From positions 1,125,338 to 1,189,337 of the forward strand of contig JAQEYU010000001.1 in assembly GCA_027692465.1 (NCBI GenBank): DNA of 64,000 nucleotides. The letters run 5' to 3'. The position numbers and the translations under genes were made by a program. Position 1 is the first letter of the stretch, and every line of letters starts with the position of its first letter. Shown piece by piece: positions 25,204-35,695 of the stretch. The stretch is from Enterococcaceae bacterium OF42-14pH9A (GTDB lineage Bacteria; Bacillota; Bacilli; Lactobacillales; Enterococcaceae). The notes below the pieces were generated by a model. The model saw nothing but the letters and a program-made list of their open reading frames with translations. It had not been told where the DNA came from and searched no databases.

Positions 25204-25240
25204 AAAGCAAGCGGCGGTGAGTCATCGTCGCTTCTTTTGC
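25204..25240 (+). terminator. Terminator after the FNT gene
   Basis: AAGCGGCG pairs with CGTCGCTT (one G-T pair), followed by CTTTT. Confidence 0.7.
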
Positions 25241-25261
25241 GTATCAGGCAGGTGAGTAGAA

Positions 25262-25912
25262 ATGACAGAGGAGTTGCAGCGGCTCTTGCCTTTTGAACCG
25301 GAGAATGCGGCCGCCATGGCAGCCTATATGAAAAATCATTTTCCTTTTTGCGGTGTGCAGGCACCGGAACGCCGCCGCTTGAGCCGCCCGGTGCAACAGC
25401 TTTCTCGAGGCTGGGATTTCGAAGAACTGCTGCAGGCAATCGTATTTTTCTACGGTCAACCGGAACGGGAATACCACTATGTTGCAATCGATCTGGCAGA
25501 AAGCAACTGCCGCCGTCTGGAACGGCAGCACTTGCAGGCGCTGCTGCCGCTTTTATCCGAGAAGCAGTGGTGGGACAGCATCGATGCCTGGCGCAAAGTA
25601 TATGGTGACTGGTGCAGCCGACATCCTGAAGCACTTTCGGAGGTGTTTCACTGGTTTTTCGGTCGCGAGGACTTCTGGCTGCGGCGGATCGGTATCACAC
25701 TGCAGTTGAAATTCAAGGAGCAGACAGATACCCGTCTGTTGACAAAAGCCGTAGAGGCGGATCTGGCGACGGAGGAATTTTTCATCCAAAAGGCGATTGG
25801 CTGGGCATTGAGGGAATACAGCAAAACCGCACCTGAATGGGTTGTAGCCTTCATTGAGGCGCATCCGGAAATGAGCATCTTGGCCCGCCGGGAAGCACTG
25901 AAACATCTGTGA
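25262..25912 (+). CDS. DNA alkylation repair protein (AlkD-like)
   Basis: A 216-residue, all-helical HEAT-repeat protein of the AlkD family, glycosylases that remove bulky alkylated bases without flipping them. The conserved QWWDSIDAW segment (Trp-Trp-Asp, about residues 101-108) and FWLRRIGITLQL (Arg near 140) match the AlkD active-site region. Length is slightly shorter than AlkC/AlkD references but normal for Firmicute members. The ribosome binding site is AGGTGAG before ATG 25262. It is a single gene. Confidence 0.87.
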   Translation: MTEELQRLLPFEPENAAAMAAYMKNHFPFCGVQAPERRRLSRPVQQLSRGWDFEELLQAIVFFYGQPEREYHYVAIDLAESNCRRLERQHLQALLPLLSEKQWWDSIDAWRKVYGDWCSRHPEALSEVFHWFFGREDFWLRRIGITLQLKFKEQTDTRLLTKAVEADLATEEFFIQKAIGWALREYSKTAPEWVVAFIEAHPEMSILARREALKHL

Positions 25913-26033
25913 GGGCTGCGGCAGAAACAGTTTTGATCTTTACAGGAGTATTTTGATAATAAAGGCATTTTCCGGTTGCAAGACTGCCGGATTTTACAAT
26001 AAAAATGAGAGAAAGCGAGTTATCACGACTATC

Positions 26034-26810
26034 ATGAGACGCAAACTGATCGCATTTGACATTGACGGAACGTTGCTGGGGACAGATAAGAAACCTTTGA
26101 AAAGTACGCTGAAGGCACTACGGGAATTAAAAAAGGCCGGACATCTGGTGACGATTGCCACCGGCCGCAGCCGGTTTTTGGCGCGAGAGATCATCCGAGA
26201 ACTGGATTTTGAAAATTACATCGTCTGCAACGGATCGGCGGCTTTTTTGAATCATAATCAGATTTTTAAGCAGTTATTGGATCAAACTGAGCTGGATCGT
26301 CTGGTGACAGAAGCCAACGAGCAGGGAATCGATACCGCCTTTATCGAAATGGATCGGGCCCGCCGGATGACTTCCAATAATGTAGGAACGATGGCTTCGG
26401 CGATGATGTCTTTTGGAGCGGATGTACCGGAATTTGACGAACAGTTTCCGCAAGAGCAGGAAATCTATCAGGCATTGGCCTTTTTCACGCAGAAAGATGA
26501 TCGGCATTTTGAAGCCGCATTTCCGCGGTTCCGTTTTGTTCGCTGGCATGAAAACTGTGTGGACGTGCTGCCGCAAAACGGTTCAAAGGCAGCGACGATC
26601 CAGTTTTTGGCAGAAAGGGTAGGCATCGCGCCTCAGGATATCATCGCATTCGGCGACGGCAACAATGATATCGAAATGCTGAGCCAAGCCGGTATCGGCG
26701 TTGCTATGGGCAATGCTGCACCTGCAGTACAGCAGTGGGCCGATCTGGTGACGGAGGATTGCGACAGCGACGGAATCTGGAAAGCCCTGAAAGTCTTGAA
26801 ATTGGTATAA
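26034..26810 (+). CDS. Cof-type HAD-IIB family hydrolase
   Basis: A 258-residue HAD phosphatase: IAFDIDGTLLG (nucleophile Asp), TIATGRS, then NGSKAATIQFL and IIAFGDGNNDIEML for the last two motifs. The IIB cap sits between residues of about 80 and 185. It probably dephosphorylates sugar phosphates or similar metabolites. ATG 26034 begins the conserved N-terminus (MRRKLIAFD); the ribosome binding site is weak, and the frame stays open upstream to 25953, so a longer start is possible. It is distinct from the HAD gene in the island. Confidence 0.87.
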   Translation: MRRKLIAFDIDGTLLGTDKKPLKSTLKALRELKKAGHLVTIATGRSRFLAREIIRELDFENYIVCNGSAAFLNHNQIFKQLLDQTELDRLVTEANEQGIDTAFIEMDRARRMTSNNVGTMASAMMSFGADVPEFDEQFPQEQEIYQALAFFTQKDDRHFEAAFPRFRFVRWHENCVDVLPQNGSKAATIQFLAERVGIAPQDIIAFGDGNNDIEMLSQAGIGVAMGNAAPAVQQWADLVTEDCDSDGIWKALKVLKLV

Positions 26811-26944
26811 GCAAAAACGGTCCGGTGATTTCTTCCTGAAATCGCCGGATTTTGCTTTGATTGGTTCGTTTTACATGGTATCTTTTTAAAAGAACGACCC
26901 TGAAAGCAGATTTCTTAGCAGCAGGGACAAAAGGAGGTAAAACA

Positions 26945-27367
26945 ATGAAAATCGCATTGATCGCACACGACCGCAAAAAAGAGCTGATGGTCCAGATGGC
27001 GACGGCTTATAAGGAAATCCTGACCGAGCATCAACTATACGCTACGGGGACTACCGGACTGAGGATTCAGGAAGCAACCGGGCTGCCGGTTCATCGTTAC
27101 AAATCAGGACCGTTGGGAGGAGACCAGCAGATCGGCGCGATGATTTCTGAGGATGATCTGGATATGGTGATCTTTTTGAGAGATCCGTTAGCCGCGCAGC
27201 CCCACGAACCGGATGTGACCGCCTTGATCAGACTGTGTGATGTGTATGAAATTCCACTAGCGACCAATATCGGTACGGCCGAGATTTTGATCAGAGGGCT
27301 GCAGGCTGGTTTTGCAGATTTTCGCGAAATCGTACATGAAATGGAGCATAAGCCGTTGTCGTTTTAA
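26945..27367 (+). CDS. mgsA: Methylglyoxal synthase
   Basis: A 140-residue MgsA, which converts dihydroxyacetone phosphate to methylglyoxal and phosphate as a relief valve for glycolysis. The family motifs are complete: [11 protein letters not shown] (His/Asp), [20 protein letters not shown] (phosphate binding) and [15 protein letters not shown] with the catalytic Asp. ATG 26945 has an ideal AAAAGGAGG 9 bases upstream. It is a single gene with a terminator. Confidence 0.96.
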   Translation: MKIALIAHDRKKELMVQMATAYKEILTEHQLYATGTTGLRIQEATGLPVHRYKSGPLGGDQQIGAMISEDDLDMVIFLRDPLAAQPHEPDVTALIRLCDVYEIPLATNIGTAEILIRGLQAGFADFREIVHEMEHKPLSF

Positions 27368-27378
27368 TAAAATCACAA

Positions 27379-27419
27379 GAGCGGGAAAGTCGGCTGTCCA
27401 AGCTGCTTTCCGGCTTTTT
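27379..27419 (+). terminator. Terminator after mgsA
   Basis: AGCGGGAAAG pairs with CTTTCCGGCT (one mismatch) around an inner GGCT/AGCT hairpin, followed by TTTTTC. The remaining stretch to 27675 holds only a TATAAT box (27636-27641) for the next gene. Confidence 0.75.
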
Positions 27420-27675
27420 CTTTGTGGAAAAACGGCCGAGATGCCTGTACACATTTTTCGGATGCATTTTGAGCTAAGCTGAAAAGCTCTGTTAGCCCTG
27501 CCCATGATACTCTGCCGATGCGAACAGACTTGTGCTGATTGGCAGCCATTTTTCTGTAAAAAAGGCCGGTATGAGTCTCAGCTGGAAGAAAATAGCAGAA
27601 GTTTCCCCGGACTTTTTTTTCAATGAAAAAACGTCTATAATAGGAAAAGACAGTTTTAGGAGAGAAGGAAAAAGT

Positions 27676-28473
27676 GTGCGGTTATTGTTTATCGGAGATG
27701 TAGTAGGTTCATTAGGCAGGGAAACGGTGACGGAGTATCTGCCTCGTTTGAAAAAGAAATACCGGCCGCAAGTGACAATCTTGAACGGCGAAAATGCTGC
27801 CAGCGGACGGGGAATCACAGGCAAGATCTATAAGAAATTTCTGCAGGACGGCGTCGATGTGGTGACGATGGGAAACCATACCTGGGACAACCGGGAGATC
27901 TTTGAATTTATCGGAGAGGCCAAGAAAATGGTGCGCCCGGCGAATTTTCCTGAAGGGACACCGGGACAGGGCATGGTTTTTGTCAAAGTCAACGCCATCG
28001 AGCTGGCGGTAATCAATCTGCAGGCCCGCTCCTTTATGACGGATTTGGATGACCCTTTTCGCAAGGCGAAGGAGTTGGTGACGGAGGCCCGGAAACGGAC
28101 GCCCTTTATCTTCGTGGATTTTCACGGCGAGACCACCAGTGAAAAACAGGCGATGGGCTGGTTTTTGGACGGACAGGTATCGGCTGTCGTCGGAACCCAT
28201 ACCCATGTTCAGACCAATGATGCCCGCATTTTGCCGCAAGGGACAGCTTACCTTTCCGATGCCGGCATGACCGGTCCTTACGACGGAATCTTGGGAATGA
28301 AGAGAGAAGCCGTTCTGGAGAAATTCTGGACCGCATTGCCGCAGCGTTTTGAAGTGGTTGAAAAAGGCCGCAGCATCATGTGCGGCTGTGTTATCGATAT
28401 CGACGAAAAAACCGGGAAAGCCAAAATGATCGAGACGATCCAGATTTCCGAGGATCGGCCGTTTACGGAGTAG
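27676..28473 (+). CDS. ymdB: YmdB-family metallophosphoesterase
   Basis: A 265-residue YmdB (TIGR00282), a phosphodiesterase acting on 2',3'-cyclic nucleotides in Bacillus. The metal ligands are visible: LFIGDVVGS, NGENAA, TMGNHTWDNREI, VDFHGETTSEKQAMG and GTHTHVQTND. GTG 27676 is chosen because GAAGG lies 6 bases upstream and the conserved N-terminus begins here. It is followed 2 bases later by ymcA. This order, with mutS-mutL beyond, is the Firmicute arrangement downstream of rny; RNase Y itself is not in the window. Confidence 0.93.
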   Translation: MRLLFIGDVVGSLGRETVTEYLPRLKKKYRPQVTILNGENAASGRGITGKIYKKFLQDGVDVVTMGNHTWDNREIFEFIGEAKKMVRPANFPEGTPGQGMVFVKVNAIELAVINLQARSFMTDLDDPFRKAKELVTEARKRTPFIFVDFHGETTSEKQAMGWFLDGQVSAVVGTHTHVQTNDARILPQGTAYLSDAGMTGPYDGILGMKREAVLEKFWTALPQRFEVVEKGRSIMCGCVIDIDEKTGKAKMIETIQISEDRPFTE

Positions 28474-28475
28474 TT

Positions 28476-28856
28476 ATGATGAATGATCTATTGGAACAAG
28501 AGCAAGACGTAAAGCAGGCGGTTGGGGAATTGAGCCGGCTGCTTTCGGATTTGCCGCAAGTAAAAGAGTTTCAGGCGTTGGCTGAAAAAGTTGCTGCCAA
28601 TGAAAAACTGCGCTGCCTGGAAGAAGGGATCAAAGCAGCGCAGAAAGATGCGGTGCAGTTTGAGCATTACGGAAAGCCCGCAGCTAAACAGGCTGCTCTG
28701 GCAGAAGCCGATCGATTGACAGCGGCCTATGACAATCTGCCTTTAGTGATTGCTTACCGGGAAAAGCTGGCAGAAGTCAATGAGCTGTTGCAGTACGTGA
28801 CCGACAGGATCCAAAGAGACGTCGAAGGACATTTGGAAGAAACACCGGAGTCTTGA
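28476..28856 (+). CDS. ymcA: YlbF/YmcA-family regulator (RicA-like)
   Basis: A protein of about 126 residues with the Com_YlbF domain (LPQVKEFQALAEKVAANEKLRCLEEGIKAAQKDAVQFEHYGKP, then YDNLPLVIAYREKLAEVNELLQYV). In Bacillus YmcA (RicA) forms a complex with YlbF and YaaT that guides RNase Y. The position between ymdB and mutS supports YmcA over YlbF. Start ATG 28476 or 28479, both near GGAG. It ends just before a family B repeat that separates it from mutS. Confidence 0.85.
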   Translation: MMNDLLEQEQDVKQAVGELSRLLSDLPQVKEFQALAEKVAANEKLRCLEEGIKAAQKDAVQFEHYGKPAAKQAALAEADRLTAAYDNLPLVIAYREKLAEVNELLQYVTDRIQRDVEGHLEETPES

Positions 28857-28870
28857 AAATGACAGGCAGC

Positions 28871-29392
28871 CTAGTATTTCATTCGGACTGGAATTAAAGC
28901 AATCAGCCGATTGTCGAAAAGTTTCAGAAGGCTCTCCGATCTGACCCCGGCGTACAGCCGCCGGCCGAAGACAACGAGAAATTCCACTTGAAGGGCAGCA
29001 GAAATTTCTCATTGTCTTGGGCCTATTGACTTCAAACTGACAGTAACGCCACTGATTTTTCAAATCAGCGCCGAACTGTCAGTAGTTCACTCAAACGGTA
29101 AAATCTGTACGCCGGAGTCAGTCTCCGAGCCTTCTGAAACTTTTCTGGATGTATCCGCTGAGAAGACGGAAGAAACAGCACATGACAGCATCGTAGTGCG
29201 CATCAAGAAAAACGTGAGAAGCCCCCTCCCTGCGGTCAGCAGGTACAGTTCAACTAAGGCAGAATTCGCCAAGTTGGACTTGCAGCTCAGCTTACTGAGG
29301 TTGGAGCCGACCATGCCCACGATGATTGGCATGCCAGCTGGCTCTGAAGTTTTCGAGTGAATTGATTTGATTTCTGCATGGATAGAACACTG
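28871..29392 (+). repeat. Family B repeat, copy 2 (longest copy)
   Basis: About 520 bp. The outer left part (CTAGTATTTCATTCGGACTG...) and outer right part (...TCTGCATGGATAGAACACTGG) match the copy at 61.94-62.28 kb. Inside lie inverted segments: GAAAAGTTTCAGAAGGCTCT...GGCGTACA (28915-28957) and TGTACGCCGG...GAGCCTTCTGAAACTTTTC (29108-29147). The internal 180 bases are unique to this copy. No credible gene is in it. Confidence 0.8.
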
Positions 29393-29540
29393 GTTGATAC
29401 GACAGCTGTTTTTCGCAATTCGTTTCGGAGCGGGCCCGATTCAGTCAGTTGTTATAGTTTTTATTTACCCTACGCTGCCCCTTTTTTCGCACTTGGCTGC
29501 GGAAGTTTCAGATATGCATAGTTTAGAAAGGAACACAATC

Positions 29541-32105
29541 ATGCCTCAAAAGACCAAACGCACCCCCATGATGGAACAATATCTCAGCATCAAAGCTCAG
29601 TACCAGGATGCTTTTTTGTTTTACCGTCTGGGGGATTTTTATGAGATGTTTTACGACGATGCCATCAAAGCTTCGCAGATTCTGGAGCTGACGTTGACTA
29701 GTCGCAACCGCAATGCCGATGATCCGATCCCTATGTGCGGCGTGCCTTATCATGCAGCTCAGGGCTACATCGATACCTTGATCGAACAAGGTTACAAAGT
29801 GGCGATCTGTGAACAGGTGGAGGATCCGAAAACGGCTAAAGGTATGGTGAAACGGGAAGTCGTTCAACTGGTGACGCCGGGGACCGTGATGGATTCAAAG
29901 GGACTCTCGGCTAAAGAAAACAACTTTTTGACCGCTTTGGCCTATGACCAAAAGCATTACGGCTTTGCGTATGCTGACCTCAGCACCGGTGAATTCAAGA
30001 CGGCGCTTTTGGAAGACGAGGAGGCTGTCATTAACGAATGCTCATCGCTGCAGACCAAGGAAATCGTCTTTGTGTCAGCGGTCCCGGAAAGCGTCAAAAC
30101 ACTCTTGAAGGAGCGTCTCGGGCTGGTCTTTTCACAACAAGAAGAATTGCTGGAGACAGCGGAATGCCAATTTTTGACCAGCGAGCTGCGGGAGCCGCTG
30201 ACAATAGAAGTGGCGGGGAAACTGTTGAGTTACCTGTCCATTACGCAAAAACGCAGTCTGGGGCATATTCAAAAAGCAGAAGAATACCAGCCGGATCATT
30301 TTTTGAAAATGGACCATTATTCCAAGTTCAATCTGGAATTGGCCCGCTCGATCCGCACCGGTAAAAAGCAGGGGACCCTGCTGTGGCTGCTGGATGAAAC
30401 CAAGACAGCTATGGGTGGCCGTCTGTTGAAGCAATGGCTCGACCGGCCGCTGATTCAGGCCAAGCAGATCACTGCCCGTCAGGAAATGGTCCAGTCGCTT
30501 TTGGACAGCTATTTTGAACGGATGGATCTGCAAGAGGCACTGACCAAAGTTTATGATCTGGAACGATTGGCCGGACGGGTCGCTTTTGGCACTGTCAACG
30601 GTCGGGATCTGCTGCAGCTGAAGACTTCTCTGCTGCAGGTACCCCAGATTCGGGAACTGCTGGAAGGCATCAATCAAGGACAGTGGAATCAACTGCTGCT
30701 GGACATCGAACCGTTAGAGGATCTGGTTGCTCTGATTGAAGCGGCTATCAGTGAAGAGGCGCCCTTGGCTATAACTGAAGGCAATGTCATCAAAGACGGT
30801 TTCAATCAGCAGTTGGACCAGTACCGCAGTGCCATGAAAAACGGCAAACAGTGGCTGGCGGAACTGGAAGCTTCCGAGCGGGCGGCAACCGGGATTAAAA
30901 CATTGAAAGTCGGTTTTAATCGGGTCTTCGGCTATTATATTGAAGTGACCAAAGCCAATTTGGGAAATCTGGAGGAGGGCCGTTACGAGCGCAAACAAAC
31001 CTTAGCCAACGCCGAGCGCTTCATCACGCCGGAGTTAAAAGAGTTGGAAACGCAGATTCTGGAGGCCGAAGAAAAATCGGTAGACTTGGAATATCAGCTG
31101 TTTTTGGGGGTCAGAGAAGAAGTCAAAACGGCAATCGACCGGCTGCAGAAATTGGCAAAATCTCTCAGTGCGGTGGATGTTCTGCAGAGCTTTGCAACGA
31201 TTTCCGAGCGGTATCAGTACGTGCGACCGGTGCTGAATCAAACCCGTAACTTGAAGATCATAGAAGGGCGCCATCCTGTGGTGGAAAAAGTTCTCGGTCA
31301 CCAGGAGTACATTCCGAATTCTATTACGATGGACCCGGCGACCTTGATCCTGCTGATCACCGGACCTAATATGTCCGGGAAGAGCACGTATATGCGGCAG
31401 CTGGCGCTGACTGTGATCATGGCGCAGATGGGCTGTTTTGTCCCGGCGCAAGCAGCGGAAATGCCGGTATTTGACCGGATCTTCACTCGGATCGGAGCCA
31501 GCGATGATCTGATTGCCGGACAATCGACCTTCATGGTGGAAATGATGGAAGCCAATCAGGCACTGCGACATGCCACGCCGGACAGTCTGGTTCTGTTTGA
31601 TGAATTGGGTCGGGGAACGGCAACTTATGACGGCATGGCGCTGGCTCAGTCTATCATCGAATATATTCATGACAACGTGAAGGCCAAGACGTTGTTTTCC
31701 ACCCATTATCACGAATTGACAGTCTTGGACGAAGCGCTGCCACAGCTGAGAAATGTGCATGTAGGTGCTGTGGAAAAAGACGGCGAAGTGGTATTTCTCC
31801 ACAAGATGATGGAAGGACCGGCGGATAAGAGCTACGGGATTCACGTGGCAAAAATTGCCGGCTTGCCGACACCGTTATTGGAACGGGCAGCGACGATCCT
31901 GAAAGCATTGGAAGCCGATCCGAAAGCAGTCGCAGTCACAGACCAGCCGCGAGTTTCAGAAGAAGATCCGCAGCAGATGTCTTTGTTCAGCGAGGTATCA
32001 ACGGAAGAGTTGTCCGTGATCGAAGCCCTTAAGAAAATCGACCTGCTGGATACTACGCCGCGGGATGCGTTGAATATTTTGTACGATCTGCAAAAGCGGA
32101 TCTGA
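29541..32105 (+). CDS. mutS: DNA mismatch repair protein MutS
   Basis: An 854-residue MutS, full length. The mismatch-reading FYEMFYDDA motif (Phe-x-Glu) is near residue 36, the clamp and lever regions lie between, and the ATPase has Walker [10 protein letters not shown] at about 608-616, Walker [12 protein letters not shown] at about 686, and the STHYHEL motif. It recognises mispairs and recruits MutL. ATG 29541 has AGAAAGGA upstream and begins the conserved [14 protein letters not shown]. The next gene is mutL, 69 bases on. No mutH, as in other Firmicutes. Confidence 0.98.
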   Translation: MPQKTKRTPMMEQYLSIKAQYQDAFLFYRLGDFYEMFYDDAIKASQILELTLTSRNRNADDPIPMCGVPYHAAQGYIDTLIEQGYKVAICEQVEDPKTAKGMVKREVVQLVTPGTVMDSKGLSAKENNFLTALAYDQKHYGFAYADLSTGEFKTALLEDEEAVINECSSLQTKEIVFVSAVPESVKTLLKERLGLVFSQQEELLETAECQFLTSELREPLTIEVAGKLLSYLSITQKRSLGHIQKAEEYQPDHFLKMDHYSKFNLELARSIRTGKKQGTLLWLLDETKTAMGGRLLKQWLDRPLIQAKQITARQEMVQSLLDSYFERMDLQEALTKVYDLERLAGRVAFGTVNGRDLLQLKTSLLQVPQIRELLEGINQGQWNQLLLDIEPLEDLVALIEAAISEEAPLAITEGNVIKDGFNQQLDQYRSAMKNGKQWLAELEASERAATGIKTLKVGFNRVFGYYIEVTKANLGNLEEGRYERKQTLANAERFITPELKELETQILEAEEKSVDLEYQLFLGVREEVKTAIDRLQKLAKSLSAVDVLQSFATISERYQYVRPVLNQTRNLKIIEGRHPVVEKVLGHQEYIPNSITMDPATLILLITGPNMSGKSTYMRQLALTVIMAQMGCFVPAQAAEMPVFDRIFTRIGASDDLIAGQSTFMVEMMEANQALRHATPDSLVLFDELGRGTATYDGMALAQSIIEYIHDNVKAKTLFSTHYHELTVLDEALPQLRNVHVGAVEKDGEVVFLHKMMEGPADKSYGIHVAKIAGLPTPLLERAATILKALEADPKAVAVTDQPRVSEEDPQQMSLFSEVSTEELSVIEALKKIDLLDTTPRDALNILYDLQKRI

Positions 32106-32174
32106 TAGTTGTTTATTTTGGAGCGGGTGCAGTAGCCTCCGCCCCGTTCATTTTTGGGAAAGGAAGGCATCAAT

Positions 32175-34268
32175 ATGGGAAAGATCCAGGAACTCTCTGA
32201 ACGTTTGGCTAATCAGATCGCAGCCGGTGAAGTGGTGGAACGGCCGGCTTCGGTCGTTAAAGAACTAGTAGAAAATGCCATCGATGCAGGTGCGGATCAG
32301 ATCGACATTTTCATCGAAGAAGCCGGTCTGCGAAAAATCCAGATTACAGACAACGGTGAAGGGATCGCCGATGAGGATGTGGAAAATGCCTTCAAGCGCC
32401 ACGCTACCAGTAAGATCCACAACAGAGACGATTTGTTTCGCATTCGGACATTGGGATTTCGCGGAGAGGCGCTGCCGAGTATCGCTTCGGTTTCTCAAGT
32501 CACGCTGGAAACCGCTGTGGCCGGTACCGAACAGGGAACGCTGCTGCGGCTCAAAGGCGGAAAAATCGAGGCCCACGAACCGGCGCCTTTGCGTCAGGGC
32601 ACGAAGATTACTGTAGAAAACCTGTTCTTCAACACCCCGGCCCGCTTGAAATATGTCAAGACGCTGCAGACCGAGCTGGCTAATATCGGCGACATCGTCA
32701 ACCGTCTGGCCCTGAGCCATCCGAATATCGCTTTTCGCCTGGTCCATGAAGGAAATAAAATGCTGACGACCGCCGGCAATGGTGACCTGCGCCAGACGAT
32801 TGCCGGGATTTTCGGCTTGGCAACAGCCAAAAAGATGCTGCCGATCGCTGCCGAGGATCTGGACTTCAAGATCAGCGGCTTTGTATCGCTCCCGGAAGTT
32901 ACCCGGGCCAGTCGTAACTACCTGTCAACGATCATCAACGGTCGTTATATCAAAAACTATGCGCTGAATAAAGCGATCGTCAACGGCTATGGCTCCAAGC
33001 TGATGATTGGTCGTTTTCCAATCGCCGTCATTGAGATCAGCATGGATCCCCTGCTGGTGGATGTCAATGTCCATCCGACAAAACAGGAGGTCCGCCTTTC
33101 AAAAGAAAAAGAGCTGACTGCACTTTTGGCTAAAGCCATTGGAGATGCACTGCGGGAAGAAAATCTGATCCCTAATGCGGCGGACAATTTGGGCTTCAAA
33201 AAGAAATTGCCTCGACAATCAGCAGAAGAACGGCCGGAACAGTTGGCGATGGAGCTGCCGAATGCAGACGGTGGTACCGGGGCTAAAACCGGTCTGGCTT
33301 TTGATGCGCGCACCGGCAGTTTTTATGTACGGGAGACTTCTCCACAACCTGTGGAAGAATCTGTGGACAGCTATGTGGAAAAGGCTGGGGAAAAGGCAGA
33401 ATCAACTTCACAAGTCAGTGGTGAGCTGCACAATGATTCCGATGACATTCCCACAGCACCACCGGTTCTTCCCGATTCAGAATATGTGAAAGAAGCAATG
33501 GATGTGACTTCCGAAAGTTATCCACAGAAAACGAAAGAAGAGCAGGAAATTTTCTGCGAAGCAGAGGAAAAGGTCCATCCGGAGTTTGATTTTGGAAAAA
33601 AAGACGGCGAGAAAATGTTGGAGCGTGCGCTTCAGGCGGAAGCTCAGCCTCACAAAGAACGTTTTCCACAGCTGGATTATTTCGGACAGATGCACGGCAC
33701 CTATCTTTTTGCTCAGAGTCAAGAAGGGCTGTATATCATCGATCAGCATGCTGCCCAAGAGCGAATCAAGTACGAATACTTCAGAGAAAAGATCGGTGAG
33801 GTGTCGACGGATCTGCAGGAACTGCTGGTACCCATCGTGTTGGATTACCCCAATAGTGATGCTTTGAAATTAAAGGAAAAGCTGATGCTGCTGCAGGAGG
33901 TGGGCATCCATCTGGAAGAATTCGGTGCCAACAGCTTTATCGTCCGTGCCCATCCCACGTGGTATCCTGCCGGTGAAGAAGAGAGCATCATCCGGGAAAT
34001 GATCGACATGCTGCTGACTACCGGATCGGTAAGTGTCAAAAAATTCCGGGAGGCTACCGCGATCATGATGAGCTGCAAGCGTTCCATCAAGGCCAATCAT
34101 TATTTGAACGAGTTGCAGGCCCGGGTACTGCTGGAGGACTTGGCAAAATGCGAGAATCCCTTCAACTGCCCCCACGGCCGACCAGTCCTGATCCATTTTA
34201 CCAACAGCGATATGGAAAAAATGTTCAAGCGGATCCAGGACCCCCATCGGACCAAAGACAGCCTCTGA
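32175..34268 (+). CDS. mutL: DNA mismatch repair protein MutL
   Basis: A 697-residue MutL. The GHKL ATPase motifs are NAIDAGA (about 36), DNGEGI and [13 protein letters not shown]. The C-terminal domain has [12 protein letters not shown] at about 523, matching the DQHA-x2-E-x4-E endonuclease motif found in bacteria without MutH. The Cys-Pro-His end (FNCPHGRP) that completes the metal site is also present. A long acidic linker (about residues 385-500) joins the two. ATG 32175 follows GGAAAGGAAGG. Confidence 0.98.
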   Translation: MGKIQELSERLANQIAAGEVVERPASVVKELVENAIDAGADQIDIFIEEAGLRKIQITDNGEGIADEDVENAFKRHATSKIHNRDDLFRIRTLGFRGEALPSIASVSQVTLETAVAGTEQGTLLRLKGGKIEAHEPAPLRQGTKITVENLFFNTPARLKYVKTLQTELANIGDIVNRLALSHPNIAFRLVHEGNKMLTTAGNGDLRQTIAGIFGLATAKKMLPIAAEDLDFKISGFVSLPEVTRASRNYLSTIINGRYIKNYALNKAIVNGYGSKLMIGRFPIAVIEISMDPLLVDVNVHPTKQEVRLSKEKELTALLAKAIGDALREENLIPNAADNLGFKKKLPRQSAEERPEQLAMELPNADGGTGAKTGLAFDARTGSFYVRETSPQPVEESVDSYVEKAGEKAESTSQVSGELHNDSDDIPTAPPVLPDSEYVKEAMDVTSESYPQKTKEEQEIFCEAEEKVHPEFDFGKKDGEKMLERALQAEAQPHKERFPQLDYFGQMHGTYLFAQSQEGLYIIDQHAAQERIKYEYFREKIGEVSTDLQELLVPIVLDYPNSDALKLKEKLMLLQEVGIHLEEFGANSFIVRAHPTWYPAGEEESIIREMIDMLLTTGSVSVKKFREATAIMMSCKRSIKANHYLNELQARVLLEDLAKCENPFNCPHGRPVLIHFTNSDMEKMFKRIQDPHRTKDSL

Positions 34269-34297
34269 TCAATGGGTAGGAGTAAGACGAATAAAGG

Positions 34298-34324
34298 CGA
34301 CGGGCCCGATAACCGGACCCGTCT
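34298..34324 (+). promoter_or_regulatory. Hairpin between mutL and maf
   Basis: GACGGGCCCG pairs with CCGGACCCGTC (small bulge) 30 bases past mutL. No T-run, so a weak terminator or processing site. Confidence 0.5.
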
Positions 34325-34341
34325 GAAAAGGAGCAAAAACG

Positions 34342-34896
34342 ATGGCGATTATTTTAGCTTCGCAATCACCGCGGCGCAAAGAGCTGCTGGCTCATCTGGT
34401 AGCTGATTTCAAGGTGGAACCGGCCGATGTGGATGAGACCGTCCATGAAGGCGATCAGCCGGAGGAATATGTCATGAGCATGGCCAAAGCCAAGGCTAAA
34501 AAAGTTGCTGCAGCCCACCCGGATGATTTGGTGATTGCGTGTGACACGATCGTTGTAAATCACGGAAAAATTCTGGGCAAGCCGGCTGACCGTGCCGATG
34601 CCTATCGGATGCTCGCAGAAATGAGCGGCGGTATGCATCACGTTTATACTGCGGTGGTCATCAAACGGGGACAGCAGACGGAGCAGGCCCTGGTTCCGGC
34701 CAGAGTCTTGTTTTTCCAACTGACCGATCAGGAGATCAATGATTACCTGGACAGCGGCGAATATACAGATAAAGCCGGTGCCTATGGGATTCAGGGCCGC
34801 GCCGGACTATTCGTTAAAAAAGTCGACGGCGATTATTACAGTATTGTCGGTTTTCCCGTCGGCGTTGTTAACCAGATGCTGAAACATTTCAACTGA
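34342..34896 (+). CDS. maf: Maf-family nucleotide pyrophosphatase
   Basis: A 184-residue Maf protein of the YhdE type, hydrolysing dTTP/UTP and modified nucleotides to monophosphates. Motifs: LASQSPRRKELL at the N-terminus, DVDET, KAKKVA, ACDTIV and the signature EYTDKAGAYGIQGRAGLFV. ATG 34342 follows AAAAGGAGC. It lies 73 bases after mutL in the same direction and ends in a terminator. Confidence 0.94.
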   Translation: MAIILASQSPRRKELLAHLVADFKVEPADVDETVHEGDQPEEYVMSMAKAKAKKVAAAHPDDLVIACDTIVVNHGKILGKPADRADAYRMLAEMSGGMHHVYTAVVIKRGQQTEQALVPARVLFFQLTDQEINDYLDSGEYTDKAGAYGIQGRAGLFVKKVDGDYYSIVGFPVGVVNQMLKHFN

Positions 34897-34911
34897 TGCG
34901 CCAACTGCCGC

Positions 34912-34941
34912 GCCCCGAAATCAACCGGGACGGGGCTTTTT
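34912..34941 (+). terminator. Terminator after maf
   Basis: GCCCCG (34912-34917) pairs with CGGGGC (34931-34936), followed by TTTTT. Confidence 0.8.
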
Positions 34942-35036
34942 GTTTGTCTTGGCCGATGCGAGGATTTGGAGTTGAGCAGAGAAAGTGCTCTGAGGGCGAA
35001 GTGCTCGTATAATAAACTTAGAAAGGTCGTGAATGT

Positions 35037-35468
35037 ATGGCTGATAAAGAAGAACTGCGGCGGCGCTTGACAACAGAAGAGTTCGCCGTGACACAGGAGA
35101 ATGCGACAGAAGCGCCATTTAGTGGAAAATATGATGATTTTTATGAAGAGGGAATCTATGTAGACGTGGTCAGTGGGGAGCCGTTGTTTGCTTCGTCGGA
35201 CAAATATGATGCCGGTTGCGGCTGGCCGGCGTTCACCAAACCAATCGCCCGCAAAGACATCAAGGAAAAAGCTGATTTTTCCCACGGTATGCACCGGGTA
35301 GAGGTACGCAGTAAAGTTGCTGATTCTCATCTGGGGCATGTCTTCTCTGACGGCCCGCTGGATCAGGGTGGACTGCGCTATTGTATCAATTCCGCCGCGC
35401 TGCGTTTTGTGCCGCTGGCAGAGATGGAGGCAGCCGGTTACGGGGAGTATCGTGACCTGGTGGAATAA
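35037..35468 (+). CDS. msrB: Peptide methionine-R-sulfoxide reductase
   Basis: A 143-residue MsrB repairing methionine-R-sulfoxide in proteins. Motifs: [49 protein letters not shown] and [12 protein letters not shown], the last with the catalytic Cys. The zinc CxxC pairs of some MsrB proteins are absent. A TATAAT box lies near 35006-35011, so it has its own promoter. ATG 35037 follows AGAAAGGTCG. Confidence 0.95.
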   Translation: MADKEELRRRLTTEEFAVTQENATEAPFSGKYDDFYEEGIYVDVVSGEPLFASSDKYDAGCGWPAFTKPIARKDIKEKADFSHGMHRVEVRSKVADSHLGHVFSDGPLDQGGLRYCINSAALRFVPLAEMEAAGYGEYRDLVE

Positions 35469-35478
35469 CTGCGAATAC

Positions 35479-35512
35479 GAAAAAACAGTGTCTGTGCAGG
35501 CGCTGTTTTTTT
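35479..35512 (+). terminator. Terminator after msrB
   Basis: AAAAACAG pairs with CTGTTTTT around a 14-base loop with partial pairing, ending in a T-run. Confidence 0.7.
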
Positions 35513-35634
35513 CTGGCTCTTTTGCTGATTATCGGCTGTGAGGAGGATTGAGGCAGCGGGCTTGGCTGCATGATATTATCGGTGCCGGCCGGCCACTTCG
35601 ATTGCGGAAACGGAGCGGAAAGCTTTTCGGTGAC

Positions 35635-35664
35635 TTGGTAGCCGGTCGGGATTTGTGGTACAAT
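35635..35664 (+). promoter_or_regulatory. ruvA promoter
   Basis: TTGGTA, an 18-base spacer and TACAAT (about 35659-35664), followed by AGGAAGGAA before ruvA. Confidence 0.6.
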
Positions 35665-35695
35665 ATGGGGAACGTATGTACAGGAAGGAACGCCT

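Noticed and set aside
29087..29332. Minus-strand 81-codon frame inside family B
   Set aside because: No ribosome binding site, and the corresponding region of the 61.94 kb copy is in a different frame after a few codons; at most a worn transposase fragment.
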